64,000 nucleotides of DNA, taken from positions 20,331,092 to 20,395,091 of the forward strand of contig CM067523.1 of assembly GCA_034509495.1 (NCBI GenBank), written 5' to 3'. This stretch comes from Acestrorhynchus altus. Lineage: Eukaryota; Chordata; Actinopteri; Characiformes; Acestrorhynchidae. The notes under the pieces were generated by a model. That model was not told where the DNA came from, searched no databases, and saw only the letters and a list, made by a program, of their open reading frames with translations. Within the stretch, counting starts at the first letter, position 1. The number at the start of each line of letters is the position of its first letter. Of this stretch, positions 1 to 12,154 are shown one piece after another. Made by a program: the position numbers and the translations under genes.

Positions 1-250
1 ATGTGTTTAGCTGTTTGTTCTCTCTACACACATTTGTTTACAGGTTTGTTTACATACTTTTAAGTGTTTTTTAGGTGTTTGTTTCGGTGTAAATTAAGGT
101 GGTTTAGTTATTTGCATCTGTTCAGGTGCTTGTTTCGGTGTTTTTGTTCTGTATATGTTTGTTTACATGTATTTGTTTGAGTGTTTGTTTTTTTGTGTGT
201 TTAAATTCTTATCTACAGTTTTGTTTACATGTTTGTTTAGATATCTTTGA
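1..250. repeat. degenerate T-rich tandem repeat with TGTTTAC motifs
   Basis: The stretch is a loose repetition of a 10-16 base unit of the form TGTTTGTTTACATG, with several exact TGTTTAC cores. A similar run lies at about 395-475. No convincing coding potential is present: the short reading frame here is low-complexity Cys/Phe/Val-rich translation of the repeat. TGTTTAC is the forkhead-factor core, but clustering inside a simple repeat is weak evidence for function. Confidence 0.6.
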
Positions 251-285
251 TTGCCCTCTGCATTTAATCCATCCACACACAGTGA

Positions 286-313
286 TACACACACACACAC
301 ACACACACACACA
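286..313. repeat. (CA)n microsatellite
   Basis: A pure CA dinucleotide run of about 14 units. It is followed at 314-395 by a short dispersed-repeat fragment that resembles the one at 25720-25890 (shared 'gtgggcagccctatcc'-like core). Confidence 0.9.
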
Positions 314-479
314 TTAGTGAACACACGTGTCTGGAGCAGTGGGCAGCCCTATCCATGGCACCTGCGGAGCAGCTGGGAACTTCAGTGCCTTGTCTATGTT
401 CTCTACTTGTTTGTTTCGATATTTTTGTTTGTGTTTGTTTACGTGTCTGTTTATGTTTATTTGTTTATTACAAGCTGAG

Positions 480-1390
480 TGAGGCGAACAGAACCTTCCC
501 ATTTGAAGCCAGCAGATGAGTCAGGATCAGCTCAGTCAGTGGGTGAGGACACAAGTGGTCCAGTGTGATGTCCACCCTGTGGAGTGTGTTCGGAGACAGA
601 CTGTAGATGCGCTGAAAGGTCAGAGGTCACATTTCCCACTAACCCACAGGAGCGCCGGACGGAATGCTTTCTATTCCCACCGCAGGGAAGGCGCGCTGCG
701 TATTTGATGGAGTACGTGTTCCGTACATGAATAAATAACTACTGCATTATGTTTTAGAAAATTGCTTTTTGATAATTCTGCTCGGCAGCTCGGGGCTGTT
801 TAACTCGACGCCTGCAGGAGCAGGAAAGAGAGGAAGCCAGAATTTGGACGACACAAAGCATGAATGAGACAAATGAGATTTCCCCCAGTGCCTCCGTGCT
901 TTTAAACACCAATCTTTATGGAAATGCATCCCTAAGCCAGAGAACGGCGCTTTCATTACAGAGAGACAAAGGTGTGTCTTTGCATTTCACAGCTCCTGCT
1001 TTGTCCTTCTGAGGCTGTTTGTAGTTTCTTTAGATCCACGCTGGAGAACTTCAGGAGGTCATGAGGAAATTAATGGCTTACAGTGAGCATCTAAACAAAC
1101 ACTTTTATTTATCAGCGTCGATTCCAACAGGCCTTCTGTGCTGACTCTTCACTTTTTTTTTTGCTCTGATGAATTACAGCCACTTTTAATGCACTGATAT
1201 GGACCCTCCGAAACCCAAAGACTGCCTCTCTTATTGCCTCGCTTGTTTATTTTATTGTCTCCCATTTTGCTTTCAGACTGTTATAAGTAACATGAACTAA
1301 TGCAAGTTTATGAAAGTCTGGATTCCTGAGCTGCTCATTTTACATTTCAGCTGCGAGCTTCATCTGTGTATCACTCGGGCTCAAACAGAG
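480..1390. other. anonymous single-copy sequence, possible conserved non-coding element at 720-1010
   Basis: No gene, tandem repeat or recognisable transposon is visible. The 720-1010 part has balanced composition and several AT-rich homeobox-type cores, unlike the surrounding repeats, so it could be a conserved non-coding element. This is inference from texture only. Confidence 0.25.
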
Positions 1391-1394
1391 CGAG

Positions 1395-2150
1395 TCAGAA
1401 TCTGTGTCAATCAGCCTCTGAGTCAGTCAGTCATATTGAGTGGATCAGGATGAATCAGAGGAAGCCAGGGTGAGAGGGAGTCAGATTGAACCAAAGTGAG
1501 CCACAGTTCATCAGACTGAATTAAAGTGAGTCAGAGTGAGTCACAGTTAGGTCAAAGTGAATCAGAGGGAATGAGGTATCTGAATCCGACTGAGTCAGAG
1601 ATTGAGTGAATCATAGAGAGTCAGAGTGAGGTCAGGATGAAAGGGAGTCCGAATGAATCAAAGTAATCCACAGTGAGTCAGTTAAGCAGAGTGGGTTAAA
1701 GTGAATGGTTTTTCACTAAAGTGAGTGAATCGCAGTGAATCGTGGGAAATCAGCATGAGTCACAGTGAGACTGGGTGAATCAGAGTGAGTCAGAGTGAAT
1801 CAAAGTGAGCCATATTAAATCAGAGTGATTTAAAGTGAGTCATGATGGGGTCAAGGTGAATCAGGGAGCAGTCAGGGTGAATCGAGTCAGAGACTCTCCG
1901 AGAGAGTCAGGGTGAATCAAAGTGAGCCTCAGTGAGACTGAGTAATTCACAGTAAGTCGGAGTAAGTCAGGAGGAATCAAGGTAATCCACAGTGATTCAG
2001 AGAGCACCAGAGTTCATCAAAGTCAGTGAGAGTCAGAGTAAGCTGGGATGAAAGTGATTTAGAGTGAATCAAGGTGATCCACAGTGAGCCAGAGTGAATC
2101 AGAGTGAGTCAGAGTGAATCAGAGTGAGTCAGATTGAGTGTGCTTTGTTT
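1395..2150. repeat. degenerate GAGTCA/GAATCA minisatellite
   Basis: About 750 bases of a diverged repeat built from 10-base blocks such as GAATCAGAGT and GAGTCAGAGT. Copies differ in length and base content, so this is an old array. 2150-2740 after it shows nothing recognisable. Confidence 0.8.
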
Positions 2151-2744
2151 GTAAACTGAAAGTTGTAAACAGGTTTCTGACTCGTTTCCTTTGATGTTTC
2201 TGTGAGTGGATTAATTCACTCCACTTTGTTGCCCAATGACTCGTTTGTTTGTTGAGCTCTGTTGGATCTGAGTGGATCTCATTAACGCTTAATAAATAAT
2301 TAATAAACACATCAGCAGAGCGCTTCACACATCAGCACTTGGGTGCCGTCATGTTTCCTCTCACACTGCCTCGTTTCCAGGAGGATCTGAGCAGAAACCC
2401 CGTGGAGCCGAGTCTGGAAGAGCCTTAGTGATGCTCTGGAGGTCAGTGTCCCGTGGGCGACCGGCAGAAAATAATCAGATAATCCAGTAACATTACTAAT
2501 GAATCTGTGTAGCATCCTCTGGAGAATAACTGGAGTTATTAAAATGATTCCATCGTTTGAGGTTTTTGAAGTTTTGGAGGAAAAAACCCTTGACACCACA
2601 TCCGATGCATTTTTGTCTAACACTTCCATAGCTCTTATAAATGATGAAACAAATCCTCTTCATCCTCTGTCTGTCCATGTTTGCTTTCCTTAACCCTTAC
2701 AACAATTCAGCTCATAAAATGGCAAAAAATTTCCTTGATACCAA

Positions 2745-2975
2745 CTGAATTAAATCCCAGTTTAAATGATGTTCAACCTGCATACAGACTCTGATTGATC
2801 AGAGAGGGGGCGGGGCTGATGACAAGAAGGGAGGGGCTGATTGCTCTTTTTCTTTGCTCAGCACACAGTGTTCAAATTTCAGAATAAAAGTCCTGAGGAG
2901 GGATAATACTGATACACACATAAATAACAAAAGTAATAAAAGACATTCAGGTTGTTGTTTTTTTTTATTATTATT
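2745..2975 (-). repeat. dispersed repeat family A, partial copy
   Basis: The sequence matches, in reverse complement, the recurrent element seen at 48228-48856. It has the 'tctgatcagtcagagt' type block next to a GC box (GGGGGCGGGGC), then the 'ctcaggacttttattctg' block, ending in a T/A-rich tail. The family is described in full at 48228-48856. Confidence 0.75.
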
Positions 2976-3159
2976 ATTAATTTATTTGAACCACTGTCAA
3001 GTATTTTGAATATATAACTATATAACTCACAAAAGATTGCAGGTGCAAGTAATGTTTGGTGAAAACCTGGTGAGATTCATTGAAAAACAGCTTTAATTCT
3101 TTGGTTAATAAAAGTATGTCAAACTAGAAAAACGTGTCAGGAATCAACTACAAACAGAG

Positions 3160-3355
3160 TGCTCATTAATGAGAGAAACTAAGGCCACTTTTCCACTGCA
3201 GGGCGGAACGGATCTGGACACGGTGGGTAACCATTCCATTGGCTTTTCCAGTTGGATATGGTTCATCATAGAACACTTACACACTGGGCTGAGCCCAGTT
3301 TTCTCTGTATGGTTAGCTAAGCTTACTCAGAGCCACAGAACCGTTTGGGGGAGGG
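3160..3355 (+). mobile_element. DNA-transposon-like fragment
   Basis: Contains the 'cttttccactgcagg' type end common at termini of non-autonomous fish DNA transposons, with no coding remnant. Only one end is convincing. 3360-3900 downstream is AT-rich single-copy sequence with no gene seen. Confidence 0.35.
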
Positions 3356-3914
3356 CTTAAAGATACAAGGATCTGCAGATTGGTTCCCTATTTGTGTGCC
3401 TTCGTGGTGAAAGATCCTGGGTCTTTATATTTCTAATGTTGGAGGGATAAGAGACACTACAATGGACACAATAAGAAACATCCATTTTTTTTTGTATAAT
3501 GAAAAACAGGACTTTTATTTTGCCTTTCTGAATGAAAATCAAGAAAACAGGACATTAAGTGTATAATGTTTTTATTAGAATCAGTGAACTTAACCCTTAA
3601 GGGTTCACGCATTGTTACTAACAACAGAAATACAACCAACTGTCTACATCAGTTAATTATTGAAATGATGTGATTTGTTTTTTGTTTTGTTTTTTGTTTT
3701 GTTTTTTTTATTGTTGTAGATTTTGGTCATAACTACTTTTTCCCATCATGTATTATTCATGAGGGAAGATATATAAGCAATAATAAAAATACAGAGAAAA
3801 AATAACAATGATAAAAAAATGACACTGATAATTACTAATGAACACAAGAATTAAAGGTTTTTGATAATTTGTCTAAAGTTGGAGCAACATCCATGTTGAC
3901 GGTTAACATGGCCT

Positions 3915-4312
3915 TTTGATGTGAGCTGAGAAACTGGAATGTGAGCTGAGAAACTGGAATATGAGCTGAGAAACTGGAATTTGAGCTGAGAAACTGGAAT
4001 TTGAGCTGAGAAACTGGAATATGAGCTGAGAAACTGGAATTTGAGCTGAGAAACTGGAATTTGAGCTGAACTTTTGGAATGTGAGGTGAGATGTGGGAAT
4101 GTGAGCTGAGATATGGGAATGTGAGCTGAGAAACTGGAATGTGAGCTGAGATATGGGAATGTGAGCTGAGAAACTGGAATGTGAGCTGAGATGTGGGAAT
4201 GTGAGCTGAGATATGGGAATGTGAGCTGAGATGTGGGGATTTGAGCTGAGATATGGGAATGTGAGATGAGATGTGGGAATGTGAGATGAGATATGGGAAT
4301 GTGAGCTGAATG
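3915..4312. repeat. 20-bp minisatellite
   Basis: About 20 head-to-tail copies of a 20-base unit. Two monomer types alternate, one with 'gagaaactggaat' and one with 'gagatatgggaat' after a shared 'gtgagct'. The early copies are almost all the first type and the later ones mixed, as expected for local expansion. The 138-residue frame across it on the - strand is a by-product of the array and not a gene. Confidence 0.9.
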
Positions 4313-4499
4313 AGGACATTTTTAGTGATGTTTAGTGATGCAGTAGATTGATTTAATGTGTTTATAGTAATACATATTTACAATAACAACACCATTTAAA
4401 ACTACATTACATTAATGGTACTAAGGCTAATTGAACAGGTGGAGGCAGTAGTGTGATATTCACTCCTGTTTTGCAGAAACATTTCCTATAATGTTTTAT

Positions 4500-4800
4500 G
4501 TTTAATCCTCCAGAATGAGCAGGAAAAGCGGAGTGAGCACGGCCCACCCCACCGAAGTCATTCCACTCTCATGATTAGCCTATTTATCACCGCCGGCTCT
4601 TTATTACACCAGAATAGCTCTTCCATTTACACTGGAGCAATTCAAGCAAAGTTAATCAAACAACCTGATAAAAAGGCGTAATAAATGAAAAGCAGCTGAA
4701 GGAAGAGAAGCCCAGGAGGACTGACCCCAGACCAGCACAGAGCAGCACACGCATACATTAGCACCACAGCTCCAAATACAAACAGCAACGCAGGAGATGA
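4500..4800. other. single-copy sequence, candidate conserved non-coding element
   Basis: Non-repetitive sequence with several TAAT/ATTA cores at 4570-4700 and no open frame of note. Candidate regulatory element by appearance only. The following 4955-5035 holds a short tandem repeat of 'cacacctgcccgggca' type units. Confidence 0.25.
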
Positions 4801-5059
4801 TTAGACTCATCCACAAAGAGCTTCATTCATCACTGTGGTCGAGAGTGCACACCTGTACACCTGCAGACACACCTGAGCACATCCTGCTGTCCATATGAAG
4901 TCCACACAAGCCAGAAGATGCAATCTTACACAACTTTTCACACCAAACACCTGCCCGAGCACACCTGCCCGGGCACACCTGCCCGGGCACACCTGCCTGA
5001 GCACTCTTGTTTCAGAGCACCTTTCCGAGCACACCACAATAAAACAGTATCATTTTGGT

Positions 5060-5450
5060 CTTTGATGGTATGTGTTGGCCTGTAGTGATCTATGATGTGG
5101 TGAAATGTAATGCAATAGGGTGGTCTGTGGTGGTACGTGGTGGTCTGTGATGTGTGGATCTGAAGTAATCTGTGATGTAATGGTCCGTGATGGTGTGTGG
5201 TGGTATGAAATGCTCTGTGATGGTATGTGGTTGTCTGCAGTGGTCTGTGATGTGGTGGTCTATGACAGTCTCTGACGTAGTGATATGTGTTCTGGTGATA
5301 TGTGGTGGTATGTGGTGATCTGTAGTAGTCTGTGATATGGATTTCTAATAGTCTGTGGTGGTCTATGTCACATGGTGGTTTGTGATGGGTTGGTCTATGG
5401 TCTATAATGGTCTATAATGGTCTATAATGGTTTGGGGTGGTCTGTTACGT
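5060..5450. repeat. degenerate TGGTCTGTGATG minisatellite
   Basis: Imperfect 9-12 base units of the form tggtctgtgatg or ggtatgtggtgg run for about 390 bases. A tighter run of 'tctataatgg' sits at 5400-5430. 5450-5845 is anonymous sequence with no gene seen. Confidence 0.75.
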
Positions 5451-5844
5451 TCTGCTCATTACCACTTCACAGCCGGTCTCAGCTTAGTGGGCACTTCTCG
5501 GTGTGTGTTTCAGTGTGTGTTGTGGGTTATGATGTCCCCAGTGTTTGGAGCTGAGAGACAGCACTAACCTTTAGCTGAAGCCGAAGCTTAAGCTCTGGAG
5601 CAGCAGGTAGACATCCTGAACTCCCTGACCTTTCCATCCCAGCAGAGAAGAAGACAAACCAGTGGACTTTCCTCCAGCAGCTGAAACATTGAAGCCAATA
5701 CACACATCTGCTGCTGACACAGAGGTCACTGTGTGTGTAAACTACTCTGGCTGAACTAAGCTCTACACCTTATCTCCCAATCAGACCAGAAGGACAGGTT
5801 TGTAATGGTAAAGTACAGTCTGGCTGGAGCATGGCTCTTTTTTA

Positions 5845-6065
5845 TTTATCCCTTCTCAGGACTTTTTCTACAATCTCATTTCCCAATAAGCCCCACCCCC
5901 TCTCTCTGATCAGTCGGAGTCTGTATGCAGGTTGAGCGTGTACATGTGGACAGAGCAGTAAACATGCACTGGATTGTGATTTAATTCAGTTGGAAATAAG
6001 TGAATTATAGCTGTTTTCCTAGACAGATTACTCATCATTCAATGATGAAGCCTAGAAAATGGCAT
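5845..6065 (+). repeat. dispersed repeat family A, partial copy
   Basis: Carries the family-A blocks in order: 'cttctcaggacttt', the GC box plus 'tctgatcagtc', 'gcaggttgag', 'ggacagagcagtaaacatg' and the Tyr-like tail 'gatgaagcctagaaaa'. It lacks the extreme 5' and 3' parts. 6065-7005 beyond it is anonymous non-coding sequence. Confidence 0.75.
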
Positions 6066-7009
6066 AAATAGTGGAGCTCAGTTTCCTCCTGAAGAACCGC
6101 CAAAGGTTCCTCGTGGAGCTTGTATGTTAAACAGAGACAATCTTCCTCCAAGACACATCAAGGACCATTACATCTTCTTAAACAACTAACACAACACCGT
6201 TAGAGCCAAACATGCTTGGAGGAGAACACGAAATCCGAATTCTGATACATCAGCTAACAGACACCAATGCTGGATTGCATCACCCATGCTAAGTGATGAA
6301 AAAGAGAGGACAGTTATGTTCTCTGGGACTCCTGACCAGTGAGTGCCTTAATCAGATTTCTGCAGTTATCTGATTAGTAAAGTGATCATATAAACAGCAT
6401 ATTTGGTTTCTTAAATTAGGGAACAGTGTAGAAATCTGATTAAGAAATCTGATGAAGACTGGATTTTAGCCCACTAATCAGTGCTTGAACTCCTCCTGAC
6501 AAGCTACACCTGTCTCTGATCAGGGGACAAGGGCGCCACACAAAGTGAAGCAAACCCAGCAAGGACTTCACCTTCCTCCCACATGTTCACAAAATTCCAT
6601 AAGATTATTGACTGGTTACAAGGTAGAAATCTAACTATTGCCTGACCCAGAGTGTCACCATTATCTGATTACCCCAGCACATGTAACAGACATGGATTGG
6701 AACACTGAAGATATCTGATTTTTGGTTCTCAGATTATTCAGTGCATGTAAACCCACTCACTGACAGATGGCTGTGGCATCACCAGGAATGCCAGAAATAC
6801 TTTGTATAATGTTTTATGTTTAATCTCCCAGAAAAAGCAGGAAAGTGCAGAATGAGCATAGACAACCCACTAAAGTTCCATTCCAGGGGGACTAGTAGTA
6901 ATGCATATTTAAGGAAATAACATTATTATCTCTGATTGGTCAGATGGGGATGGGAACGTTATTCAGAAAGCAGAAGACAAAGAAAAATACCTTTAAACAA
7001 TGTTCCTCT

Positions 7010-7123
7010 GAGGAGGAGGAGGAGGAGGAGGAGGAGGAGGAGGAGGAGGAAATGTTTCCTTTCACCAGCATTACCCAAACTATCAGAGTCATTACATAGG
7101 GTTCATCCTCCAACACACATATA

Positions 7124-7182
<59 letters not shown>
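7010..7182. repeat. (GAG)n and (CA)n microsatellites
   Basis: A pure GAG/AGG trinucleotide run occupies about 7010-7050 and a CA run of about 28 units 7127-7182. Several apparent reading frames here are translations of these runs (poly-Arg, poly-Ser, Cys-Val repeats) and are not genes. Confidence 0.9.
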
Positions 7183-7184
<2 letters not shown>

Positions 7185-7439
7185 CACTGCCAGCACAAGC
7201 CAGACAAGGTAATGGCAGGTCCTTTTGTCAGGACAGGTAATCAGGAGAATGAGACACTTAGAGAGAGAGAGAAAGAGAGAGGCAGTTAAGAGCTGGAACA
7301 TTCAAGTAAATATCAGATCTGAGTGAAGTGCTTTTTTTTTCTGTAACATTTTTGACATGAAGAATTCGCCTGAAGTGGCAAAGTGCTCTGCTCTGATTTC
7401 TCAGAATGGTGTCTGCAATGCACAAATCTACCTCTATGT

Positions 7440-7860
7440 AGCACAAATGCACCTCAGTACTCAGAGTAATCAGGATACTCAATGTAATGGTCAAGACATG
7501 CAGGGTACTCAGAGTAATCAAGATATCCAGGATAGGCAGGGTCCTCAAGATATTCAAGGCACTTAAAGAGCAACACCAGTGACCCATTAGTAACACCTCC
7601 TTTCTCCATGCTCTTCAGGGTTCTGGAGGAGTGATCGCTGGTCATCCTGTTGTAATCACGGCCTCATCCCACAATGCATGCATTGCATTAGCATGTTATA
7701 TATCGCCTACCTCTAAAATTGCTAATACGGCATCAGTGTGCTGGTTACCACCTTCCTCCAACATCACTACCACAGCATTAGTGCACCAGGTATGGTCCTC
7801 ATCCACAAACACTAGCGCAGCTTTAGCATGCTGGCTTCCATCCTTGTTAGCCCCTCCCTT
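7440..7860. repeat. two weak tandem repeats
   Basis: 7460-7560 repeats units like 'caggatactcagagtaatc'. 7640-7860 holds three or four diverged copies of a roughly 60-base unit with a recurring 'gcattagcatgctggttacc'-like phrase. Neither has coding potential on either strand. Confidence 0.5.
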
Positions 7861-7987
7861 CTGGATTACTTTTATACACAATTATGAGACTGTTTTAACA
7901 CTTTGACACAAGGTGGTCACCAAGGTGGATAGCTACTAAAAGTCATTATTTTCTATGTGTGTTTTTTGTGTGTTGTGTTTCTGGACA

Positions 7988-8022
7988 CTCATTCATTCAT
8001 TCATTCATTCATTCATTCATTC
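7988..8022. repeat. (CATT)n microsatellite
   Basis: About eight ATTC/CATT tetranucleotide units. The surrounding 8030-8380 is very AT-rich single-copy DNA with a fortuitous hydrophobic frame. Confidence 0.85.
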
Positions 8023-8369
8023 ATTTATTTGCAAAACAGGGCACTGTTGGAAGCAGTCTAAAAATGTCAGTGCAGGAAAACAAGTAATTTTTTTATTTTG
8101 CTGACCAGTACATATTAAAGCATAATGTTTATCATAATATTTGTTCAAAAGCATTAAAATGTATATTTTCCTTGATCATTTATTTTTCATAGTCATTGCC
8201 TTTTTCATAAGTATTGTAACATGCATATATTTTCAAAGAGTTTTTCTTCTGTTGATTCAGAGTTTAATCAGCTTATTCTTTTTATTACTGTTATTTTTAG
8301 TTTTATTATTATTTATATTTTTATCTTTCTATTTTTATATTTTAATTGGGTGGTTGCAGCTGTAACAAT

Positions 8370-8422
8370 TTGCAATTTTCTTGTGGGATTAATAAAGCAA
8401 TTCTGATTCTGACTCTCATCCA
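8370..8422 (+). mobile_element. LINE-like 3' end
   Basis: The phrase 'gggattaataaag' followed by a TTCTGA-type hexamer tail is typical of the 3' end of truncated fish LINEs. Only this tail is recognisable. No reverse transcriptase remnant is seen. 8430-9000 is anonymous. Confidence 0.4.
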
Positions 8423-9001
8423 GTTTCAGTATATGTCCTGATCACGATAAAATAAAAACCCAGTTCATCCAGTATATTCTCTCTTTCAGTAAAAAGTTTA
8501 TCAAGTAGGTCAAAGCATACTCTGTAAAGTAAAAGATTGACTGAGTAAGCTGTAGAGGGCATCATCAATGGATGGAGCATTTGTTAGGCCTTACAACATC
8601 ACCTGGTATTCATAGAGACCAAAAGAGACCAAATCCAACTTCCACTTATCTCCTTCTGAGACAGGGATGGGACTGAGGTCAGGCTTCTGTGAAGAACCAT
8701 ATAGAACCTGTTACTACTGGAAAATTGTATATCAGTCATCAGAAACAAATCCATGTGTAGTAATGTTCCTGATCTCCTGCAGAGAAGAGGCTGCAATGTC
8801 ACATGACCATGGGCCAGACCATAATCCATCAGTATCCACGGTGATCAGTATCCACAGCGACGCCCCCTGTCCTCTGTCAGCTCGGCTCACCTAATGAGGC
8901 CTGAAATGAAATACTGTACATTTGGCAATAAATGCAGCCATTTATACTGCTGGGCCCTTTACCGTGATTAATGAATATAAAGCACTATCTGGCAGAGCCT
9001 C

Positions 9002-9112
<111 letters not shown>

Positions 9113-9409
9113 TAGAGTGTGTGGAATGATGGTTGAGAGGTTGTGTGAATTTGCCTTGTCATGTTTCTGCTCTTAGAAACCCGAAATATTCAGTCTTTCC
9201 TCTGACTGGGACTCTTATGTCCCTTTTCTCTGTATGGTACCTACACTACTACAAAGGACTCTACTTGTTTCTTGGTCCCTGCTACCTTGATCATTTGTAA
9301 AATGAGGCTGGTAATGTCACAAAACACTGAAGCAATGGTTGGATAAGTTTATAGCTTCTAAATGACATTATCTGAACAGCTTTCTGGATTTAAAATGGTT
9401 ATTTTGTTA

Positions 9410-9865
9410 TGGCAGCTTTATTAACCTGAAGAACTAATTTTGTGGGATGTTTTTTTGTAGTTTGATGTATTTTTATTCCCCGCAAAAATTAAAAGGTTTA
9501 TTGGGAGACATGCCAGATTCTGTTGTTTTCAGTTCTGGGTATGTTTGTGACAAACAAATCCTTTTAGAAATATATTATCCAGAGTATTTTGGAGCTGATA
9601 ATGTGAGAATTGTGATGAGTTATTTGTAATGATTAGACTGATAAGAATATTTATAATAGTAAGTTCTATAAAATACTTGACAGTGGTCCAGATAAAATAA
9701 AAATAAAAATATCCTTTATTAATTTTGTCCTTTTCCTTTAAAAGACTTTTATTCAGAACTTTGAACACTGTGTGAGCAAAGAAAGAGAGCAAACAGCCCC
9801 TCACTTCTCATTTTCCTCTATAACCCAATATCTATGATGTAATCATCCCCGTCCCCTCTTGCTGA
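9410..9865 (+). repeat. dispersed repeat family A, 5' half
   Basis: The left half of the family: 'taatgattagactgataa', 'ttctataaaatac', 'cttttattcagaa', 'gagcaaagaaagagagcaaacagcccct' (read in pieces) and 'cccaatatct'. It runs into an oppositely oriented copy at about 9865, forming a tail-to-tail composite. Confidence 0.7.
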
Positions 9866-10165
9866 TCCAAGTTTAAATGCCAAAGGAGCTTCAAGTGCAT
9901 GTTTACTGCTCTGTTCAAGTGCACATGCTCAACCATGCTCTGACTGATCAGTGAGAGGGGGCGGGGTTAATGACTGGGCTCACTGAGACAGATATTTGGT
10001 TATGGACATGAGGGGGCTGTTTGCTCTTTTTGTTTTTGCTCATACAATGATTAAAATTGAGAATAAAGGTTTAGAAGGGATAATACTGATAGATACATAA
10101 TAAAGGCATTCAGATTGTTTTTTTTATTATTATTATTATTTTAACTGTATGTATTGTATTTGTAT
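9865..10165 (-). repeat. dispersed repeat family A, inverted partial copy
   Basis: In reverse complement it has the 'gtttactgctctgt' block, the GC box (GGGGGCGGGG), the 'ttgctctttttg' block and the TTATTATT tail, as at 2745-2975. Together with the copy immediately to the left it makes an inverted pair. 10165-10740 is otherwise anonymous, with a short GT run at 10418-10452. Confidence 0.7.
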
Positions 10166-10740
10166 TTTATTTTAATTGTGCCACTTTTATAATTTTGAAT
10201 ATAATTTTGAATTGTGAATAAAATTATGTCAGATTTTAGGGTTCTAAAGGTTATGAAGGTAATAAAGAGGGCACAATATAATGCTTCTGCAGCCTTTTTC
10301 GAAAACCTACATAAAACATGAACCCTTAAATCTAGTCCACACTCTGCTCCACGTTACCCCACCTACATTCATCCCTCTATAGTCTGAAAAGAGGCACCAT
10401 GGCATCACAGAAGCAGTGTGTGCGTGTGTGTGTGTGTGTGTGTGTGCGTGTGTGCGTGTTTGAGTATTAATCGGCCGTGAACAATGACTAATCAAGATGG
10501 GCCACAGCTCTGCCCTCACCTATCTGTGTTTGTCCAGACTTACACAGAGTATCTCCCTCCACATTCAAGCAAACAAAAACATGGTAATTGTTTCCTGCCT
10601 CTGCAATCAGTCTGTTGTTTCTAACCTTTAACAAAAATCTCCACCAGCATCAGAAGTAAAAGGTCCTTGTTTTCCTGCACTGACATTTTTAGACTGCTTC
10701 CAAAACTCTTAGAACCTGACACCCGCAAATTTTCTCAGTA

Positions 10741-10985
10741 GTCTGATGCACTAGCAATATGATCCGAGGATCACAGGTTCGAATCCCGTGTCATGCTACT
10801 TGCCATGGGCAACCCTGAGAGAGCAGTTGCAGCTGATGGCCTGGCACTTTCCTCTGAACGCATTGGCTGCCCAGCAAAAAATGCAATGGCAATAGTTTAA
10901 AAACAGGAATGGCTGGTTTCACATGTATTGGAGGAGGCATGTTCTTGTCTTGATTGGTGTTGGGAGCATTGTATGTGAAGGGTTG
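10741..10985 (+). mobile_element. tRNA-derived SINE fragment
   Basis: Contains an exact Pol III B-box-type sequence, GGTTCGAATCCC, at about 10776-10787, preceded by a degenerate A-box area but no foldable cloverleaf acceptor stem. The body after it ends near a 'tattggaggaggcatg' phrase that recurs at about 54220. This fits a tRNA-derived SINE and not a functional tRNA gene. Confidence 0.55.
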
Positions 10986-11009
10986 GGTACTTGGCACTTC
11001 CAAATTGAG

Positions 11010-11335
11010 ATTATAAAAGCCATAGCAGCCACCCAGTGCATGTCTACTGCTCTGTCTTGATGTATAAGGTCGACTTTTGTGTCATGGGGGTCTAATCAGC
11101 AAAAGAGTGCTCCTACAGCATTTAAACTGGGATTTTATTCAGTTAGAAACTTTTCCAAGCTGGATTAGTCATTCATTCATCTGACTGTGATGCTTAGATA
11201 GGATAAGTCTTGTAGTTTGGTATGTTATGTGTATCATGGCTGTAGGTGGCTCTGATCCTGAGTTGTGAATAAAAAATGGCATGTAACTTCCTGCAAAGTG
11301 CAGTTCTCGGCTTCTAGGACTTAACTACGCTTCCA
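11010..11335 (+). repeat. dispersed repeat family A, 3' half
   Basis: Has 'tactgctctgtc', 'catttaaactgggatttta', 'ttcagttagaaac', 'ctctgatcctgagtt' and ends with 'gcaaagtgcagttctc' and 'cttctagga'. This is the right half of the family. Confidence 0.7.
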
Positions 11336-11339
11336 CGTA

Positions 11340-12150
11340 TCTGCACAGTTACAGTCCCTCCCTCACCGTTCAGAACTACACTTTGAGATGAGCGAAGCTA
11401 CCAGAGATGACCATCAGCAACGTCAATATAAATGCAAATGAGGAGCAGGCAGCACCTCAGTGTTTGTGATGATAATGTTGAGGAAAGAGAGAGCAGATCA
11501 GGTATTGAGCTGCAGATGAGCCTCAGGCTTTGAAGATTTTACACACATTATCTAAAGTGGGGCCACATGAAAAGGTGTTGGTCCTTTCAGGAACTCATGT
11601 TTCAACATCTGAAAGGAGAAAGCAGAGAGAGACGCGTCTTCTGAGTTGTGCTGAAGCGAACCGTGATCAGTGTGTAAGCTGTGGGTTTGATGGGAACAGA
11701 GTACTGGGACGATGCCGTGAATCGGAGCTGACGGTCAGTTCTGGTCCATCTGTCAGAGCACGTTTGTCCGTGTTTGTCTGATGAGGAGACACTGGAGTGG
11801 GTGAATTCTGCACAACCCAAAGCAGAGTTCTGTAAAGGCTCAGCAGTTCTACTGCTGCCGGATCTCCTCTTACAGGGTGTGACAGCAAATTGAGATGGGA
11901 ACATTTCTGTGGGTCTAATTTCACAGAAACGTCCAGAAAGAGCTGATCCTCAGCATGGCCTCATTTCTGGGGCAGATCCATAAAGACCACTGATTACACC
12001 CACTTCAGGCAGACACACTGTAACTACATACATTTAACTACGTGCAGTTTTCCGCAAAGTGAGACACTCTAGTAGAGGTGAGGGACAGATGTAAGATAGT
12101 CCCACAAGCTTTAGATCACTTCAACAACTCACCTTAAATCTTATTCATAG
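11340..12150. other. anonymous single-copy sequence
   Basis: No gene is supported. Frames of 80-100 codons occur on both strands at 11530-11925 but overlap each other, lack splice or homology support and have no recognisable motif. Confidence 0.5.
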
Positions 12151-12154
12151 GGAT

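Noticed and set aside
3903..4319. 138-codon frame on the - strand
   Set aside because: Translation of the 20-bp minisatellite (Ser-His-Ile repeats).
7357..7566. Gln/Asp-rich 69-codon frame
   Set aside because: Low-complexity repeat translation; no homology, splice or promoter support.
8141..8406. Short hydrophobic frames resembling membrane proteins
   Set aside because: AT-rich DNA gives Phe/Ile/Leu by composition; the two frames overlap each other.
10741..10800. tRNA gene
   Set aside because: Only a B-box-like sequence is present; no acceptor stem or anticodon arm can be drawn. A SINE fits better.
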